Shown one piece after another: positions 62,656 through 64,000 of a DNA stretch of 64,000 bases. The notes under the pieces are model-generated. The model searched no databases. It saw only the letters and a program-made list of their open reading frames with translations, and was not told the origin of the DNA. The stretch comes from Bacillota bacterium. GTDB lineage: Bacteria; Bacillota; Clostridia; TANB77; CAG-465. Within the stretch, counting starts at the first letter, position 1; each line of letters starts with the position of its first letter. The DNA lies in the NCBI GenBank assembly GCA_023460515.1, contig JAEWPS010000012.1, positions 8,084 to 72,083 on the forward strand. The letters are read 5' to 3'. Position numbers and translations under genes: made by a program.

Positions 62656-62714
62656 AAAAATACCAAAAATTATATTAAAATTAAGTGGAATAAAGTATAT
62701 ATTGGAGGATAAAA

Positions 62715-64000
62715 ATGAAAAGAAGTGGCATATCATTAATAGCTTTAATTGTAACAATAATAGTTGTAATTATAATTGCAAGTGCCGTTATAATTACTCT
62801 AGTAGATAACAATATACTAGACAGTTCAAAAAAGGCAAGATTTATGAGCGATTATACAAATGTACAAGAAGGAGTTAATCTGTACTCACTTGGCAAATAT
62901 AATGCTCAAACGAGTAAATTTGACCTTCCTTTAAAAGGATATTTAACATCTTCAGATAAAACATATATATCTGAAAGTAATCCTACGCTAAAAACTAAAA
63001 TTGAGGAGCTAAGTGGTAGTATAGATACTGCTAACTTAGCTTGGATAAGTAGTGAAGATATAGGAGCAAAGCTATCTAAAGAGAAAAGAGATAAAGGATA
63101 TATAATAGATGTAACTAATGGACAAATCTATGACTATGTTGGAGATGTTTTTGAAGGTAAAAGGTGGCATACTTTAGATGGTGGTGTTTTAATTGGTGAT
63201 GTAAATCCACCTACATATGAAGAACTATGGGATGGATGGATTAAATTAACTCTATACTATCCTGCAGGTTCAACTGAAAAAAAATGGAGACTTGGAACTG
63301 AAGGAGAAATAAGAGTAGATCCAATGTTAATGTGGCAAAATTACACAGGACCTATTACAATACCACTAGATAGAGTACATGATGTATGGATAAAATATAA
63401 AATAGATAATAAAGAAGTTATAATACCACCAGCAGGAACACTTTTAGTAGATATAGTGCCAGATAAAACAGGATATACAAAAGTACCTGGTGTTAAGGTG
63501 AATATAAATTATGATGAAACTGCTACAACTAAAGAATATAGAATTGGAGATAGTGGTTGGATTACATATAATGGGGAATTTAACGTAACTGAAAACTGCA
63601 TAATAGAGGCAAGAGCAAAGAAAACAGAGACTATATATAATACAGATGGAACAGTACTTGCAACTAGAAATATAGCTGGAAGAGACTTGGTATATATAGG
63701 AAACATTGGCATAGAAGAGACAGAATTACCTTTTCCAACAATTACAAGATTGGCTCCAGTAGGAACAGAAAAAGCAAGAGTTCAGGTAACATATCCAGCT
63801 GAAGCAGATAAAAAAATATATAAAGTAAATTATGGAATAGAGGAAAATTATACTACTGAAATAAATGTAGAAAATTATGGAACATATATAGTAGCATATT
63901 ATTATGATGCAACTGGTAAAAGATCACAGGCAGCTGGTATAAGAATAAACGATACAACTACGGGTCAACCTCCAGAACCACCTGGTCCATATGATCCAAA
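62715..64000 (+). CDS. Type IV pilin-like surface protein, 3' end outside window
   Basis: The frame from ATG 62715 (TTGGAGGA upstream) is open to the window end, over 428 codons. The N-terminus MKRSG/ISLIALIVTIIVVII is a class III prepilin-like leader, with likely cleavage after the Gly at residue 5 and a long hydrophobic helix. It lacks the Glu5 of classical pilins. This leader is common on large surface proteins of uncultured clostridia. The exposed part has repeated beta-type segments (KVNINYDETATTKEYRIGD, RVQVTYPAEADKKIYKVNYG) and ends in a Pro-rich region, PPEPPGPYDP. It is probably a large surface or adhesin-like protein. Confidence 0.72.
   Translation, partial: MKRSGISLIALIVTIIVVIIIASAVIITLVDNNILDSSKKARFMSDYTNVQEGVNLYSLGKYNAQTSKFDLPLKGYLTSSDKTYISESNPTLKTKIEELSGSIDTANLAWISSEDIGAKLSKEKRDKGYIIDVTNGQIYDYVGDVFEGKRWHTLDGGVLIGDVNPPTYEELWDGWIKLTLYYPAGSTEKKWRLGTEGEIRVDPMLMWQNYTGPITIPLDRVHDVWIKYKIDNKEVIIPPAGTLLVDIVPDKTGYTKVPGVKVNINYDETATTKEYRIGDSGWITYNGEFNVTENCIIEARAKKTETIYNTDGTVLATRNIAGRDLVYIGNIGIEETELPFPTITRLAPVGTEKARVQVTYPAEADKKIYKVNYGIEENYTTEINVENYGTYIVAYYYDATGKRSQAAGIRINDTTTGQPPEPPGPYDP

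Noticed and set aside
62624..62809. A 61-codon plus-strand frame near the pilin-like gene
   Set aside because: It begins inside a consensus promoter and ends inside the pilin-like gene in another frame, with no ribosome site.

Overview
The window reads as chromosomal DNA of an AT-rich, Gram-positive, spore-forming anaerobe of the class Clostridia, perhaps one of the uncultured gut lineages. Evidence for this: consensus Shine-Dalgarno sites (AGGAGG, GGTGA) with frequent TTG/GTG starts, low-GC codon use, spoIIID, spoIVB, dacF and spoVS, a Bacillus/Clostridium-type glmS ribozyme, pta-ackA fermentation genes, and a pilin-like protein with the leader common in uncultured clostridia. I see no tRNA, rRNA, CRISPR array, transposase, integrase or phage genes.

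Layout. 1-20 kb is housekeeping and sporulation: the end of a Mg2+ P-type ATPase, spoIIID, a spoIVB-dacF block, several lineage-specific genes (an HTH-PIN protein, a membrane protein/metallopeptidase pair, a secreted protein), a B12-type radical SAM protein, smpB, a leftward set of three small genes behind a sigma-K-like promoter, era-yqzL-recO, a PHP phosphoesterase, a flippase-like protein, and leftward glmS behind its ribozyme. 20-48 kb is one long rightward cell-surface polysaccharide region. It holds a phosphohexomutase, many glycosyltransferases (several with two domains), a kinase/HAD/nucleotidyltransferase trio, a TagGH-type ABC exporter, UDP-galactopyranose mutase, GtrA/GtrB/GT-C glycosylation parts, a dockerin-bearing autolysin-like protein with a membrane-anchored cadherin-like neighbour, and galE. 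GalE and Glf together would supply UDP-galactofuranose; TagGH would export a lipid-linked polymer; the GtrB/GT-C proteins could decorate it outside the cell.

48-64 kb is mixed: a frameshifted alanine symporter, a leftward degenerate kinase-like gene, spoVS, a small secreted protein, a three-gene DUF488-DUF488-dual-OB operon, a membrane-anchored solute-binding-like protein, pta-ackA, two metallopeptidases, rodA, a second small secreted protein and the start of a pilin-like surface protein.

Main points of interest. (1) Two genes (an SMR/EamA-like protein and the alanine symporter) are each interrupted by one extra C in the same context, Leu codon-C-GGN, which puts the otherwise very rare codon CGG in frame; this could be decay, assembly error or +1 recoding. 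(2) The DUF488/DUF488/dual-OB operon has a richer codon mix than its neighbours and no known function. (3) A kinase-phosphatase-nucleotidyltransferase trio sits inside the polysaccharide locus. (4) WalR-type direct repeats lie upstream of both small secreted proteins. (5) A predicted transcript starts with a hairpin that buries the Shine-Dalgarno site of a 21-codon ORF. (6) A glycosyltransferase fusion retains an internal ribosome binding site.
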